From positions 372,001 through 436,000 of the forward strand of contig NZ_RAPQ01000009.1 of the NCBI RefSeq assembly GCF_003610555.1: a DNA stretch of 64,000 nucleotides. The letters run 5' to 3'. The notes under the pieces are model-generated. The model was not told the origin of the DNA. It saw only the letters and a list, made by a program, of their open reading frames with translations, and searched no databases. The position numbers and the translations under genes were made by a program. Of this stretch, positions 17,105 through 26,915 are shown piece after piece; position 1 is the stretch's first letter, and every line of letters begins with the position of its first letter. Source of the stretch: Marinifilum flexuosum (GTDB taxonomy: Bacteria; Bacteroidota; Bacteroidia; Bacteroidales; Marinifilaceae).

Positions 17105-19081
17105 CTAATTGTCTTTTACAAGACGAATGTACATTCTGTATGTACTTGGTTTGGTACTTCCTCTGTTTACACCAGCTTTTGAACCTGAAAGTGCTCTGTT
17201 CCAGTACGACTTACCTCCAGTAAAAATATTTGTCTTGTAAGAGTTGGTCCAGAAATAAGTATATGAACCTTCACCTTTGTCTTCAACAGTTTTATTGTAT
17301 CCACCAGGAAGGGCGTTAAATTTCAATTCGTTTGTTGCTTCAGGTGTGCTATTCCAGGTAGTACTTAAGAACTTGTGAGTTGTGTTTCCGCGGTATCCTG
17401 TATAATCAACATCATTCTCATCCATACCACTAAATCTTTCCAGCTCTTTCCACTCCTCGTCGGTTGCTACGTGCCATCCTTCAGGAGCAACATCATCAAG
17501 ATAGTATGCACTGTACATTACACCATACTTGCCGTAGTTTTCGTGAGCCTTAGCTTCTGCTACTGTTGGCATAACAAAATCGCTTTGTCCGAATCCAGCA
17601 ACAATTGGCAATCCATAAACCGAACATTTGTTCTCATCGTTATCAGGATCTACAAAGAAAGGAAGGTATGCATAGTTCTCAGCCAACCAGGTCTTGCCAT
17701 TAATGGTTACTGTCTTATAAACCTTACCATCTCTTGTATCGGTCCATGTACCTTCAGCAATACCTGTTTCGCTGCCTCTGGTTGTGAAGTTAATTACATT
17801 ACTTTCTACAACTGCACCAGTTTCATCCTTGGTTTTAAGCATTGCGTAGTAAGCAGTCTCGAACTCCAAACCTTCCACAACAAACGTCAATTCTTCAATA
17901 TCTGCCTGCTTTAAATCTGCAGCATCAAAAGAATCATCTGTGCTTACGTAAAGGTCGTAAACCAATTTTTCAGGCTGCAATTTTCCTTCACTATCTTTTT
18001 TCTTGTCAGGATCGGTTGAAGCCTCCCACGATAGCTCTACATTCAACTTGTCATCCTTAATCGATTCTGTAATTTCATCGTTTAAAACTGCAGCTGTTGG
18101 AGGTGTGTTGTCGGTGCTAAATGAGAATACATCACTTGATGTTTTTCCACCTTCACTATCTACAGCAACAATCTTCCAGAAGTAAGTTGCATTTCCTCTA
18201 AGGTTATTTAAAGTAAACTCAGTTACTGTCAAATCTTTCTTGTATGGGAAATTCTCATTGATTTCCTTATTGGTTCCGTAGTAAATGGTATAAGTTACGG
18301 CATCATTATCAGCATCAGTTGCTTCCGACCAGCTAATTTTAACTGTCTTAACAACACCGGTATGCTCATTTGCAGGAGTTTTAAGATCAACTTTTGATGG
18401 CAATGAGTTCAAGGTAGTAAAGCTTGCTACATCACTGGCTACACTTTCGCCTTCAGTATCTACTACAACCACTTTCCAGAAATACTGAGTATGTCCATCC
18501 AACTCTACAGCATACTCTGTTGCTGTAATATCTTTTGCAACAATATCACTTTCAGTTAATTCTTCAGATTTTCCAAGGTAGATATTGTACTTCAATTCAT
18601 CTCCATCCAAATCTTCTGCTGTCCATTTCATTGTGATGTTCTTCTCAACATCCACAGCTTCGTTTAATGGAAATTCCAGACCTGAAACTGTTGGTGCAGA
18701 GTTTTTGGTTGTGAATGACCAAACTTCCGATTCAGCGCTACCTCCATTATCATCGTCGGCAACCACTTTCCAAAAATATTCAGTATGTGGCTTTAAGGCT
18801 GTTTTAAGAGTAAATGTATTTTCCGAAATGCCTTTTGCTACTTTATCATCAGCTATAAACTCCTTTGTTTCCGAAACATACAAATCATATTTTACCATGT
18901 CGTTGTCCGGATCAAGGCTTTTCTCCCAATTGAAAGCAGGTTTTACTTCCATATCTTTAGCCTCATTAACAGGAGTCGTTAATTTCGCTGCTGATGGCAA
19001 ACTGTTTTCATCATCATCCTCGCACGAAAACATTGATAAAAGCCCCAAAGAGATGAGTGCAATTTTAAAAAAATTTTTCAT
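17105..19081 (-). CDS. Lipoprotein with fibronectin-type repeats and a C-terminal FISUMP domain
   Basis: The protein has 658 residues. A lipoprotein signal ends in SMFSCEDDD (Cys at residue 20). Four similar modules of about 95-100 residues follow (about 33-435). Each begins with a P-x-NEA-like start, has DPDND/DLDGD before a YDLYV-type strand, and ends in a TEYFWKVVAxD ... FTT strand; these are fibronectin type III-like. From about residue 443 the protein is a FISUMP domain (GTWTDTRDGKVYKTVTINGK, WLAENYAYLP, GWHVATDEEWKELE). FISUMP domains are common on surface proteins of Bacteroidota and Fibrobacter; their role is unclear, with adhesion suspected. It is the last gene of the second Sus locus and is preceded by a hairpin-bearing 146-base gap. 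Confidence 0.88.
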   Translation of the reverse strand: MKNFFKIALISLGLLSMFSCEDDDENSLPSAAKLTTPVNEAKDMEVKPAFNWEKSLDPDNDMVKYDLYVSETKEFIADDKVAKGISENTFTLKTALKPHTEYFWKVVADDDNGGSAESEVWSFTTKNSAPTVSGLEFPLNEAVDVEKNITMKWTAEDLDGDELKYNIYLGKSEELTESDIVAKDITATEYAVELDGHTQYFWKVVVVDTEGESVASDVASFTTLNSLPSKVDLKTPANEHTGVVKTVKISWSEATDADNDAVTYTIYYGTNKEINENFPYKKDLTVTEFTLNNLRGNATYFWKIVAVDSEGGKTSSDVFSFSTDNTPPTAAVLNDEITESIKDDKLNVELSWEASTDPDKKKDSEGKLQPEKLVYDLYVSTDDSFDAADLKQADIEELTFVVEGLEFETAYYAMLKTKDETGAVVESNVINFTTRGSETGIAEGTWTDTRDGKVYKTVTINGKTWLAENYAYLPFFVDPDNDENKCSVYGLPIVAGFGQSDFVMPTVAEAKAHENYGKYGVMYSAYYLDDVAPEGWHVATDEEWKELERFSGMDENDVDYTGYRGNTTHKFLSTTWNSTPEATNELKFNALPGGYNKTVEDKGEGSYTYFWTNSYKTNIFTGGKSYWNRALSGSKAGVNRGSTKPSTYRMYIRLVKDN

Positions 19082-19106
19082 TGTTAATATATTTTAAAGG
19101 GTTAGA

Positions 19107-19149
19107 GCAAGGTGTACAATCCCTGGTACAAAGCAATGTAACACCTTGC
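19107..19149 (-). other. Intergenic hairpin between the DUF4302 and FISUMP genes
   Basis: 9-bp perfect arms (19107-19115 with 19141-19149) enclose a 25-base loop. It sits in the leader of the FISUMP gene, 26 bases before its start codon, and has no T-tract. It may set the expression ratio of the two flanking genes. Confidence 0.4.
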
Positions 19150-19227
19150 ATACAAATTAATTCTAAGAAATTTTCAGGGTAAATCCTTCTTGCTGTGATT
19201 TGGTTAGGAGCACCCTTTAATAATCAG

Positions 19228-20622
19228 TTATTCTAATCTTGTAATAAAAAAGTCCTTTGGATTATCTTGGGAAATAAAATCCCAATCAATTAAACCATAT
19301 TCAACAGTTCTTTTAATGTACCATCCTCCATCATTACACAAGTAGTCCACCAATTCGTTGAACTCTTTGTTGTTTTTAATGGCTTCTCCAACACTTGGGT
19401 CTTCATTGTCTTTGGTACAAAACTCACCTGTCAATCGCTTCATTTTAATACGATCTTCCTGCAATTTTACCATTTCCAAAGGCACAAAATAAAAGTAGAA
19501 CTGGTTGTATCTTTCAAAAGAGAACAACAAACCTTCTCCGAGATGTTTTCCAAATTCATAGTCATGATTGTATACCTCATCAAGCACAGGGTTTCCATCT
19601 TCATCAAACAAAGGAATTCTCTGTTTGTAATCAGTTACCACTACCATACTCTTAATTACAGGATTGGCTTTTTTCATAGCAATATACTTGTCCCATGCCT
19701 GCCCGAAACTACTTCTCAATTTCAGACTGTAATGATTCATAAATTCATCATATACACCAGGCACATAATACATTGGCAAGTCAGTACAATACAAATAACC
19801 TTCCAAATCAGAGTTTGCCAATTCGTATCTTTTCTTCTCCTCATTATAGGTGAAATACTGAATTTCAGATTCCTCAACTGTAATTGGAGTGCTTAATCCC
19901 ATTCCATCATGGTCGAAATACAACATCTTTCTACCTGAATAGAATTCTCCTTTATAATTGTAATTGTAATCGCAAGCACTAGCCATCGAACTCAAATCCA
20001 TTCCCAATACAACCGGATTTTCTTCACTAGCACCCAAGCCTGAAGTAATGGCCAGGTTCATGTGTCTTTTAGTGCGTTGCTCACCCAGCAGGTTTACAAA
20101 TTTTTGGACAGGAGCAAAATCCGAAAGGTCACGGTCCGCCTTCTGTAATTTCAATTTTCCTTTGTACACTTTCCCTTCCAGAATAATTTCTGTTTTGTCT
20201 TCAGAAATGGAAACGAAATTGTATTCAATGTCTCCACCCATTCCATCAGGAGCAGTTTCCCCCGGGTAGCTCAAAGGCGTAAAATTATCATTGTAGGTAT
20301 TGAATACCAATTCCATATCCGCTTCAGACATGATTTTGTACTCACTAACTGCCGGATCTTCCAAAGTATTGGATTTAAGACTTAAAGTATTGTCTTCATT
20401 AAAATGTGCCACATTGTAAAGCACGTATTCAAACTCTCCATTTACAGAGCAGGTAAATTTCCAGCCAAACTCTGAATCAGTCAGAATTTTCTTGTATTCC
20501 TTAATGGTAGATTGCATTCTTGCATCTGGAAGCTCATCAAACTTATTCTCAAAATCATTCTTATCGCAAGAAGTCATGCCTAATGCAAGAAAGATGAACA
20601 ATATGATATATTTAAATTTCAT
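19228..20622 (-). CDS. DUF4302 family lipoprotein
   Basis: The protein has 464 residues with a lipoprotein signal (LGMTSCDKND, Cys at residue 19). The mature start, FENKFDELPDARMQSTIKEYKKILTDSEFGWKFTC, is the typical DUF4302 opening. After it come beta-rich segments about a partly conserved nucleus (LVFNTYNDNFTPLSYP). The family is Bacteroidota-specific and regularly occurs with SusC/SusD and a zinc metallohydrolase lipoprotein. Its biochemical role is unknown, and it may be an accessory surface lipoprotein of the transporter. It starts 27 bases after the metallohydrolase stop at 20650, consistent with one operon. Confidence 0.8.
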   Translation of the reverse strand: MKFKYIILFIFLALGMTSCDKNDFENKFDELPDARMQSTIKEYKKILTDSEFGWKFTCSVNGEFEYVLYNVAHFNEDNTLSLKSNTLEDPAVSEYKIMSEADMELVFNTYNDNFTPLSYPGETAPDGMGGDIEYNFVSISEDKTEIILEGKVYKGKLKLQKADRDLSDFAPVQKFVNLLGEQRTKRHMNLAITSGLGASEENPVVLGMDLSSMASACDYNYNYKGEFYSGRKMLYFDHDGMGLSTPITVEESEIQYFTYNEEKKRYELANSDLEGYLYCTDLPMYYVPGVYDEFMNHYSLKLRSSFGQAWDKYIAMKKANPVIKSMVVVTDYKQRIPLFDEDGNPVLDEVYNHDYEFGKHLGEGLLFSFERYNQFYFYFVPLEMVKLQEDRIKMKRLTGEFCTKDNEDPSVGEAIKNNKEFNELVDYLCNDGGWYIKRTVEYGLIDWDFISQDNPKDFFITRLE

Positions 20623-20649
20623 TTGGATTTCCTTTTAATAAATTAAAGA

Positions 20650-21654
20650 TTATTCCTCGCTGTTTTCAAGAATTAATTCATTGGTTGCAATCTCTATTTT
20701 GCCTTGCAATTCAAACAAATCAATTCCCCACTCAGTTTTATAATATTCAGTAATAATATCAATCTTCTTAAGCATGATAGATAAACCAATAGGTCCGGCT
20801 TGATCCTGCTGAAGTGTTAATGATCCGTCTTTATTTTGAACAATACCAATTCCAAACATGTACAGCTTCATCTGGAAATCTGATAATACCTTTTGAGTCA
20901 AATTTCCGGTAACCATACCATATTGATCTTTTTCAGGAACTACTCTTTCAATTGGCATATTACTGTTTTGAACTGTGGATAATATGGTTGCTACAATCTC
21001 AACGAAATCTTCATGATCATTGGACATACCATATGGTGTAATAAAACCTAAGGTATTGGCTTTTATATCACTAAAGTTGTACCAAGCTCCTGTATAATTT
21101 CCTTTAGACAATTCCTTAAATGCTACCGGATAGTGAATTTTCTGGTGTAAAATGTGAGAAAACTCATGATGCATGGTATGAAAGGCTTTAGCCATTCCCT
21201 GAAGATCAAGATGATCAAATGCATCCACATCGAACACAGTCACCTTTCTTCCGCCTTCAGCTAAACCTAAGGTCATGGTTCCATCATCGTTGTACTGAGG
21301 AGTTCCCACCAAATAGATCAATTTAGGAACATAGGTTTTAATGAACTCTTCTCCTCCGACTTCTTCATAAGGCTTAATCCAAATTTTATGCAGTGCCTTC
21401 ATGAATTGCTCAGCCTTCTCCTTACGAGGAGGGGTTACATGAAAATTGTTATCTACCTCACCATCTTCCCATTTCCATTTTATTTCCATATTATATGGAA
21501 CGGTAAAGGTTTCGTACAACCACTTATCGAATTCACTCTCGTGAACTTCATCTACATAAATAACTGATTCTTCTCTCAAATCATCCTCATTATCACAAGA
21601 ATAAAAAGCAAACAGAGAAAGAACACAACAGAATTTTATTAGTATATTTTTCAT
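20650..21654 (-). CDS. SusC/SusD-associated zinc metallohydrolase lipoprotein
   Basis: With the ATG at 21654 the protein has 334 residues and begins with a clean lipoprotein signal (FAFYSCDNED). Start codons further upstream overlap the SusD gene and would bury that signal. His163-Glu164-x-x-His167 (HEFSH) is the zinc site, and a downstream acidic segment (NDHEDFVEIVATIL) can supply a third ligand. This matches the putative zinc-binding metallopeptidases that Bacteroidota encode beside SusC/SusD and DUF4302. The substrate is unknown; release of a peptide or an ester before import is plausible. It starts 10 bases after the SusD stop. Confidence 0.85.
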   Translation of the reverse strand: MKNILIKFCCVLSLFAFYSCDNEDDLREESVIYVDEVHESEFDKWLYETFTVPYNMEIKWKWEDGEVDNNFHVTPPRKEKAEQFMKALHKIWIKPYEEVGGEEFIKTYVPKLIYLVGTPQYNDDGTMTLGLAEGGRKVTVFDVDAFDHLDLQGMAKAFHTMHHEFSHILHQKIHYPVAFKELSKGNYTGAWYNFSDIKANTLGFITPYGMSNDHEDFVEIVATILSTVQNSNMPIERVVPEKDQYGMVTGNLTQKVLSDFQMKLYMFGIGIVQNKDGSLTLQQDQAGPIGLSIMLKKIDIITEYYKTEWGIDLFELQGKIEIATNELILENSEE

Positions 21655-21664
21655 CGTCTTCAAC

Positions 21665-23173
21665 TTATCTAGGGTTAGCTTCAATACCTTGTGCCTGCGC
21701 ATTTAGTGGTATCTGCAATTGTTTTCTCGGATCTTTTTCAGACAGGTAAGCAACATCGCCATTTACAAAATAGTGTCTCACCTTTGTGTTGAATCTTTTG
21801 TGATCGAACCATCTGTTTCCTGTGTAGTAATACTCTTTTCTACGCAAATCATAAAGGCAATTCATATACACACGTTGGGTTTCATCTAATTCGTAAAATG
21901 GACTCAAGCCATACTCATAGTTTGACTCCTTGTACTCTTTTTCCATTTTCGTGAAATCCACCTTGTGAGTTGTACCATTGTAAGCACGTAATCTTCTGCT
22001 CATATAAGAATCCATATCAGTATGAACTGCAGTATAGTTTTTCAACATGGCATTGGCTTCCATACGAAGTAACAGTGCCTCTTCCACATCAACCAGTACA
22101 TTCATAATCATGTAGTAACCAATATCGCTGTTCAGACCCGTTTTTTTGGTATGATATCCCCACTTCACGAAGAAAATATCAGGATCACCACCGTATAAAT
22201 CCCAAATCCAATCCCCACCAACAAAACTTTTTCTGTAAACAAAATCGTAGAATTCCTTGCTCATGGCATATTGGTAACTTCCATGGAAATATACGAACCA
22301 GCTACTGTACTGAGGTGTAACCAACAAATTTGCTTTCTCATCTGTCTTTCCCCATTGAATAATGGCTTCGTTGATATCCATTTTGCTGTATTCACCGTTA
22401 AGATCTCTTAACTGCTCTGCAGGATCGCTTGCAAGTACAAGATCTGTGTGTTCCAGCACTTTCTGAAAATTGCCTTTCCAGCTGTAAAAACGAGCTGCAA
22501 ATGTATGTGCGGCTTTAAAATTCCAATGAAGAATTTTATTGCCGTAAGCATTATCATCAATGTATTTTAATCCTTCAACAATATCCTTTTCAAGATTTTC
22601 ATACACATCAGCTACAGTCCCTCTGTGGTACTGGGTTAACACGTTAGTTTCCGGCTTAGTAACATATGGTATCCCAAGATCGCTATCTGCTGTTGCAGGA
22701 TCATAAGTCGGACTCCATAGGTTCACCAACATGAAATGACAATAAGCTCTTGCAATCAATGCTTCCCCATAAAACGGTTTCACATCATCACTCATCTCAC
22801 CATTGCGTTTGCTTTTCTCAATGGCATCCAAAGCATGATTTGCCTGCTTTATGGCTGAATAACAACCTGTCCAGTATGAATCAGGCGAATCCTGAGTCGT
22901 CAATCTAAAATCAAGCCAATTGTAGGCATCGCTGTTGATTTCATTTTTTCTTGAACTTTTTGGTTTCTCAGTTGCATTGTCACTCATCGCGTAGCAAAAC
23001 ATCTGGTGGTTCTGTTCAGGATAAGCGAATGTTAGCAACTCTCCTATTTTTTCAGGAGAATCAATTACAGTTCTATCATCTGGCATTTCGTCAAGAAAAC
23101 TGCTGCATGAAGTAAATGCAAGCAATAAGGCCGCCAGTAAGATGTTAATATTATTTCTCATTAGGTTTTTCAT
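21665..23173 (-). CDS. SusD/RagB family nutrient-binding lipoprotein
   Basis: The protein has 502 residues with a lipoprotein signal ending LAFTSCSSFLDEMPDDRT. The Cys-SSFLDEMP start is typical of SusD. The body is helical and the C-terminal half carries RVYMNCLYDLRRKEYYYTGNRWFDHKRFN, the conserved RRKEYYxxGxRWFD element of the family. The ATG at 23173 shares one base with the stop codon of SusC (TAATG), so translation of the two is coupled. It pairs with the SusC at 23173-26820. Since no glycan enzymes are linked and a metallohydrolase follows, a peptide or modified-peptide substrate is possible. Confidence 0.93.
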   Translation of the reverse strand: MKNLMRNNINILLAALLLAFTSCSSFLDEMPDDRTVIDSPEKIGELLTFAYPEQNHQMFCYAMSDNATEKPKSSRKNEINSDAYNWLDFRLTTQDSPDSYWTGCYSAIKQANHALDAIEKSKRNGEMSDDVKPFYGEALIARAYCHFMLVNLWSPTYDPATADSDLGIPYVTKPETNVLTQYHRGTVADVYENLEKDIVEGLKYIDDNAYGNKILHWNFKAAHTFAARFYSWKGNFQKVLEHTDLVLASDPAEQLRDLNGEYSKMDINEAIIQWGKTDEKANLLVTPQYSSWFVYFHGSYQYAMSKEFYDFVYRKSFVGGDWIWDLYGGDPDIFFVKWGYHTKKTGLNSDIGYYMIMNVLVDVEEALLLRMEANAMLKNYTAVHTDMDSYMSRRLRAYNGTTHKVDFTKMEKEYKESNYEYGLSPFYELDETQRVYMNCLYDLRRKEYYYTGNRWFDHKRFNTKVRHYFVNGDVAYLSEKDPRKQLQIPLNAQAQGIEANPR

Positions 23174-26100
23174 TATAGGTTCAATCTTAAGCTTAGGGTA
23201 TATTGGCGAGATACCGGAAGTGCAACTCCACCGTTACCGAAGAATTCAGGATCCTGACCGTTTAAAGCTTTGTCTGAATACAACAGGAACAGATTGGTTC
23301 CCTGCGCTTTAATAGAAACATTGCCAATTCCAAACTTACTTGTCAGTTTTTTTGGAAGTGAATAAGAAATTGACAATTCTTTTAATCTGACAAAATCACC
23401 TTTAGCTACACGTTGATCAGAGTAGTTGAAAGCGTTATAGGTTGCTTCAAGACCAGAACCAAATTCCTCATAGATTCTCTTACTGGCAATTGCCGGAATA
23501 TTGGTAATCTGCTCATCGCCCGATTTCATCCACCTGTTCTTCATGTCCTGAGGCATAGCATCCAAATCACTGTATTTAGCATGGAAACTTGGATACAAAC
23601 GAATAACATTCCCGAATTGATAGGTACAGAATAGATTCACCGACAAATTCTTGTATTTGAATCTGTTTGAAATACCACCTGTTACCTTTGGATCGATACT
23701 ACCTTCGTATTTCAGGTGAGCAACATCGGTATCCTGGAAATAGATGTTCTTGGTTACATTTCCTTCCTTGTCATAGTAAGTTGGCAAACCTCTGTTATCC
23801 AATCCTGCAAAGGGAATCGAGAACAAACCTCTAACGGCACCTCCAAGAGTAGCTGCTCCTTCAGCTTTGGTCAGACTTAGGATGTTAGGCTGTCCATACA
23901 ATTTTGTAATTTCATTCTTATTGTAGGCAAAAGTCAGGTTTGTATCCCAGCTAAAGTCATTCATTTTGATGTTCTTCGTATTTAAACTAAACTCAAAACC
24001 TTTTGACTCCATATCTGCATAGTTAGCTAACTTCCATAACTCACCACCAATACCTGATGTTTTAATGGCTGCAATTAAATCAAAACCATCTCTTTTATAC
24101 ATATCAGCACTAATGCTCACTCTGTTGTTCCAAAGACCAAGGTCAAAACCAAAGTTGGTTTCGTATTGTTTCTCCCAAGTCAATTCTGAATTCATCAAAC
24201 TAGAAACTTTCAATCCATTCTGAACTTCATTTGGAAAAGGTGCAACAGATAATCCTGACCTAAAAACAGCTCGGCTATTAGTTGCCGGTCCCATACTTGC
24301 AGTTAAACCATATGTTCCTCTAAAGCTTAGATGTGATAACCATTTAACATCCATAAGGAAAGGCTCTTCTGTAGCATTCCACTTAGCACTCACATTCCAA
24401 GTTGGCAACCATCTGGCATCTTTTGAATCTCCCAAACGGTTACTTCCATCAACACGAACAGTAGTGTTTAAGGTATACTTACCTGACAAGCTGTAAGCCA
24501 TATTGGCAAAAAATGCTACTGATCGATCTTTTGAAGTAGCGGTTCCAAAATAAGGGAAACCAGCCTGAGTTAATTTCTTGATCATATTAGGATCTGTGAA
24601 AACAGTATTTCCTTTGTCATACTGAATACCGTAACCATCAAAGCCTGTAGCTTCGCGATCTGACGATTTCATGTCCTGACCAAGCATTACATTCACCAAG
24701 TGTTTATCGTTAAATGTATTGTTGTAGTTAATTACATTACGGAAATAAAAGTTTCTCAACATATTATCTTCCCTGTTGTAAAATCCTCCTTTTGGTAAAA
24801 CAACCATTGGTCTCTGATTTGGATTTTCAGGATCACTCCACAGATATTTGTTTGCATCCTCAATGGTAGCATCATCTGCAGCGCGATATGCATTTGCAAC
24901 ATTTGAATGCTCCGTCATTTTGTGTTCCGAAGTGGACTTTACATATCGGATATTACCTACAAAATTATAGGACAAGTGATTGTTGAACTTATAATCAAGA
25001 TTTGCCTGAATATTTAAATCCAGCACATTCAAATCAATGTAATTGTTCTTGAATTCCTCAAAAATGTTGAATGGAGCATAATTCATGCGGTTGTAACGAT
25101 GTGATCCATCTTCTTCATAAGGAACAATGGTTCTACTTGTATTTAAGGCATAAGAGAATGGATTAATGTCAAATTCTCGACTGTAATCACCATTTACAGC
25201 ATCTGAAGTTCTGCTGAAAGTTCCAGGTGCTTGCTGATCACGAAAGCTACCTTTTGTTGACATCCCAACCGATAATTTGTCAGTTAATTTAAAATCTCCC
25301 TTCATATTAATGGTATAACGATCAACCTTATCGGCAATGGTCCAACCATCATCATGCAAAAAACTTGAAGAAACATAGAAACTAGCTGTTTCAGATCCAC
25401 CGCTCAAACTTACTGAATGATTTTGCATTAAACTGTTTCGAAAAAGAAGATCAAACCAATCTGTATTTGCCTTCTCGTACTTGCTCAAATATTCAGCTCT
25501 GGCCTTTGGTGTATTTTCCAAGCCATATTTTCCGTTCTCATAAGTATTAATGGCATCATACATTTGGTAGTACACACCGCCATCCTTACTTCGCATCATC
25601 TCAGCATGTCCAAGCCAGCCTTTTCTTTCCATTTCACGGAATACCGACATTTGATCCTGGGAGTTCATTATGTCATATTGTGCGTAATTTGGTTTAGACT
25701 TTACTGTAAATTCTGAAGTTACATTCACTTTGGATTTCCCCTTCTTACCTTTCTTGGTATTGATTACAATCACACCATTCATGGCTCTTGCGCCATACAA
25801 AGCAGTGGCTGAAGCATCTTTCAAAATCTGGAAATCTGCAATATCTTCTGCATTAATACCAGCAACCGAACTACTAATAAGTGTAGCTACATCACCAGAA
25901 GACAATTGATCAGGGCTAACATCAACAACGTCTTCCAATACAACACCATCAACAACCCAAAGAGGTTTGGTATCACCATAGATAGAAGATGCACCACGCA
26001 CACGAATTTTTGGTGCTGCACCAAAAGTTCCAGACACATTCTGAACGCTTACACCGGCAACCTTACCTTCCATCATTCTACCAACATCAGTAATACCTGC

Positions 26101-26820
26101 TACTTTGGCATCTTCAGCCTTTAGCTTGGTAGCTGATCCAGCAAATAACTTTCTATCAATTTTCTGATAACCTGTTGTTACAATAACTTCACTCAACTGT
26201 TCTGCCGAAGATTTAAGAACAATGTCAAGATGTGTTTGATCAGTCACAAGTATCTCTTGGGTTTCCATTCCAATAAACGACACTTGCAAAATATCATTAT
26301 CCGTTGGTGTATAAGAAAGTTCAAATTGTCCATCGAAATTGGTAGAAACCCCCACGGTTGTGCCTTTGAACACGACCGATACACCAGGTATTGGTAACTT
26401 TTGATCATCAAGTACAACCCCTGTTAATTTTTTCTTATTTTGTACGAGAGCTGAAGTAGGTAATGGCTTTAAAAGAATCGTATTGTTTGCCAACTCATAT
26501 TCAATTCCCGTATTCATTAATACTTGCTCAAGAATTACCTCTACAGATTCGTTTTCATGACTCACCGTAATATCATTGATATCTTTTAAATCATTGGCAT
26601 TATATAGAAAACCCAAATCAGTTTGCAATTCTATCTGTTGAATCAAATCTTCCAGACTGGAATTTTCCAAATCAACATTTATTCTACTTTGCGAAAGAAT
26701 CGTTGCATTAGCCTGAATGCCAAACAACAATATTAAAACGATAACATTTCTCATAGTTCGTAACATTCTTACCCACCGAATAAAAGCGGCAGATGAGTCC
26801 CGAAAAAAGATTTTTTTCAT
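23173..26820 (-). CDS. SusC/RagA TonB-dependent transporter with STN domain
   Basis: With the ATG at 26820 the protein has 1215 residues; an upstream start would add 12 residues without improving the signal region. After a long signal segment come an STN domain (about residues 50-100, SLEDLIQQIELQTDLGFLYN) and a carboxypeptidase-regulatory-like domain (GVVLDDQKLPIPGVSVVFKG). The plug follows, with LWVVDGVVLEDVVD and TALYGARAMNGVIVINTKKGKKG, and then a large barrel ending in LSLRLNL. The STN domain fits signalling to the FecR protein encoded 93 bases upstream. SusD overlaps its stop codon by one base. The hairpin in the FecR-SusC gap faces the opposite strand. Confidence 0.95.
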   Translation of the reverse strand: MKKIFFRDSSAAFIRWVRMLRTMRNVIVLILLFGIQANATILSQSRINVDLENSSLEDLIQQIELQTDLGFLYNANDLKDINDITVSHENESVEVILEQVLMNTGIEYELANNTILLKPLPTSALVQNKKKLTGVVLDDQKLPIPGVSVVFKGTTVGVSTNFDGQFELSYTPTDNDILQVSFIGMETQEILVTDQTHLDIVLKSSAEQLSEVIVTTGYQKIDRKLFAGSATKLKAEDAKVAGITDVGRMMEGKVAGVSVQNVSGTFGAAPKIRVRGASSIYGDTKPLWVVDGVVLEDVVDVSPDQLSSGDVATLISSSVAGINAEDIADFQILKDASATALYGARAMNGVIVINTKKGKKGKSKVNVTSEFTVKSKPNYAQYDIMNSQDQMSVFREMERKGWLGHAEMMRSKDGGVYYQMYDAINTYENGKYGLENTPKARAEYLSKYEKANTDWFDLLFRNSLMQNHSVSLSGGSETASFYVSSSFLHDDGWTIADKVDRYTINMKGDFKLTDKLSVGMSTKGSFRDQQAPGTFSRTSDAVNGDYSREFDINPFSYALNTSRTIVPYEEDGSHRYNRMNYAPFNIFEEFKNNYIDLNVLDLNIQANLDYKFNNHLSYNFVGNIRYVKSTSEHKMTEHSNVANAYRAADDATIEDANKYLWSDPENPNQRPMVVLPKGGFYNREDNMLRNFYFRNVINYNNTFNDKHLVNVMLGQDMKSSDREATGFDGYGIQYDKGNTVFTDPNMIKKLTQAGFPYFGTATSKDRSVAFFANMAYSLSGKYTLNTTVRVDGSNRLGDSKDARWLPTWNVSAKWNATEEPFLMDVKWLSHLSFRGTYGLTASMGPATNSRAVFRSGLSVAPFPNEVQNGLKVSSLMNSELTWEKQYETNFGFDLGLWNNRVSISADMYKRDGFDLIAAIKTSGIGGELWKLANYADMESKGFEFSLNTKNIKMNDFSWDTNLTFAYNKNEITKLYGQPNILSLTKAEGAATLGGAVRGLFSIPFAGLDNRGLPTYYDKEGNVTKNIYFQDTDVAHLKYEGSIDPKVTGGISNRFKYKNLSVNLFCTYQFGNVIRLYPSFHAKYSDLDAMPQDMKNRWMKSGDEQITNIPAIASKRIYEEFGSGLEATYNAFNYSDQRVAKGDFVRLKELSISYSLPKKLTSKFGIGNVSIKAQGTNLFLLYSDKALNGQDPEFFGNGGVALPVSRQYTLSLRLNL

Positions 26821-26833
26821 AAATTTGTATGTG

Positions 26834-26915
26834 GATAGTAAAACATTGAATACCACGCCAGGTATTCATTATCTATTTAGAATCGAAAAATGCGCCAACA
26901 TTTTTCGATTTTTTT
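26834..26915 (+). ncRNA. Candidate antisense RNA over the second susC 5' leader
   Basis: The box TAAATTTG (26820-26827, an exact TAnnTTTG) lies on the strand opposite to susC and begins at its start codon. About 54 bases further is a perfect 12-bp hairpin (26881-26910) followed by Ts. An RNA of about 80 nt from near 26834 would be complementary to the susC leader. The layout repeats that at 11840-11938. No clear -33 box is visible. Confidence 0.4.
26881..26915 (+). terminator. Intrinsic terminator facing away from susC
   Basis: Perfect 12-bp arms (26881-26892 with 26899-26910) have loop CGCCAA, followed by further Ts to 26915 on the plus strand. In the susC direction no U-run follows. It abuts the FecR stop codon. 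Confidence 0.65.

Noticed and set aside
21655-21702. Upstream start for the zinc metallohydrolase
   Set aside because: It would overlap the SusD gene and place a charged stretch before the lipoprotein signal; the ATG at 21654 gives a proper signal peptide.
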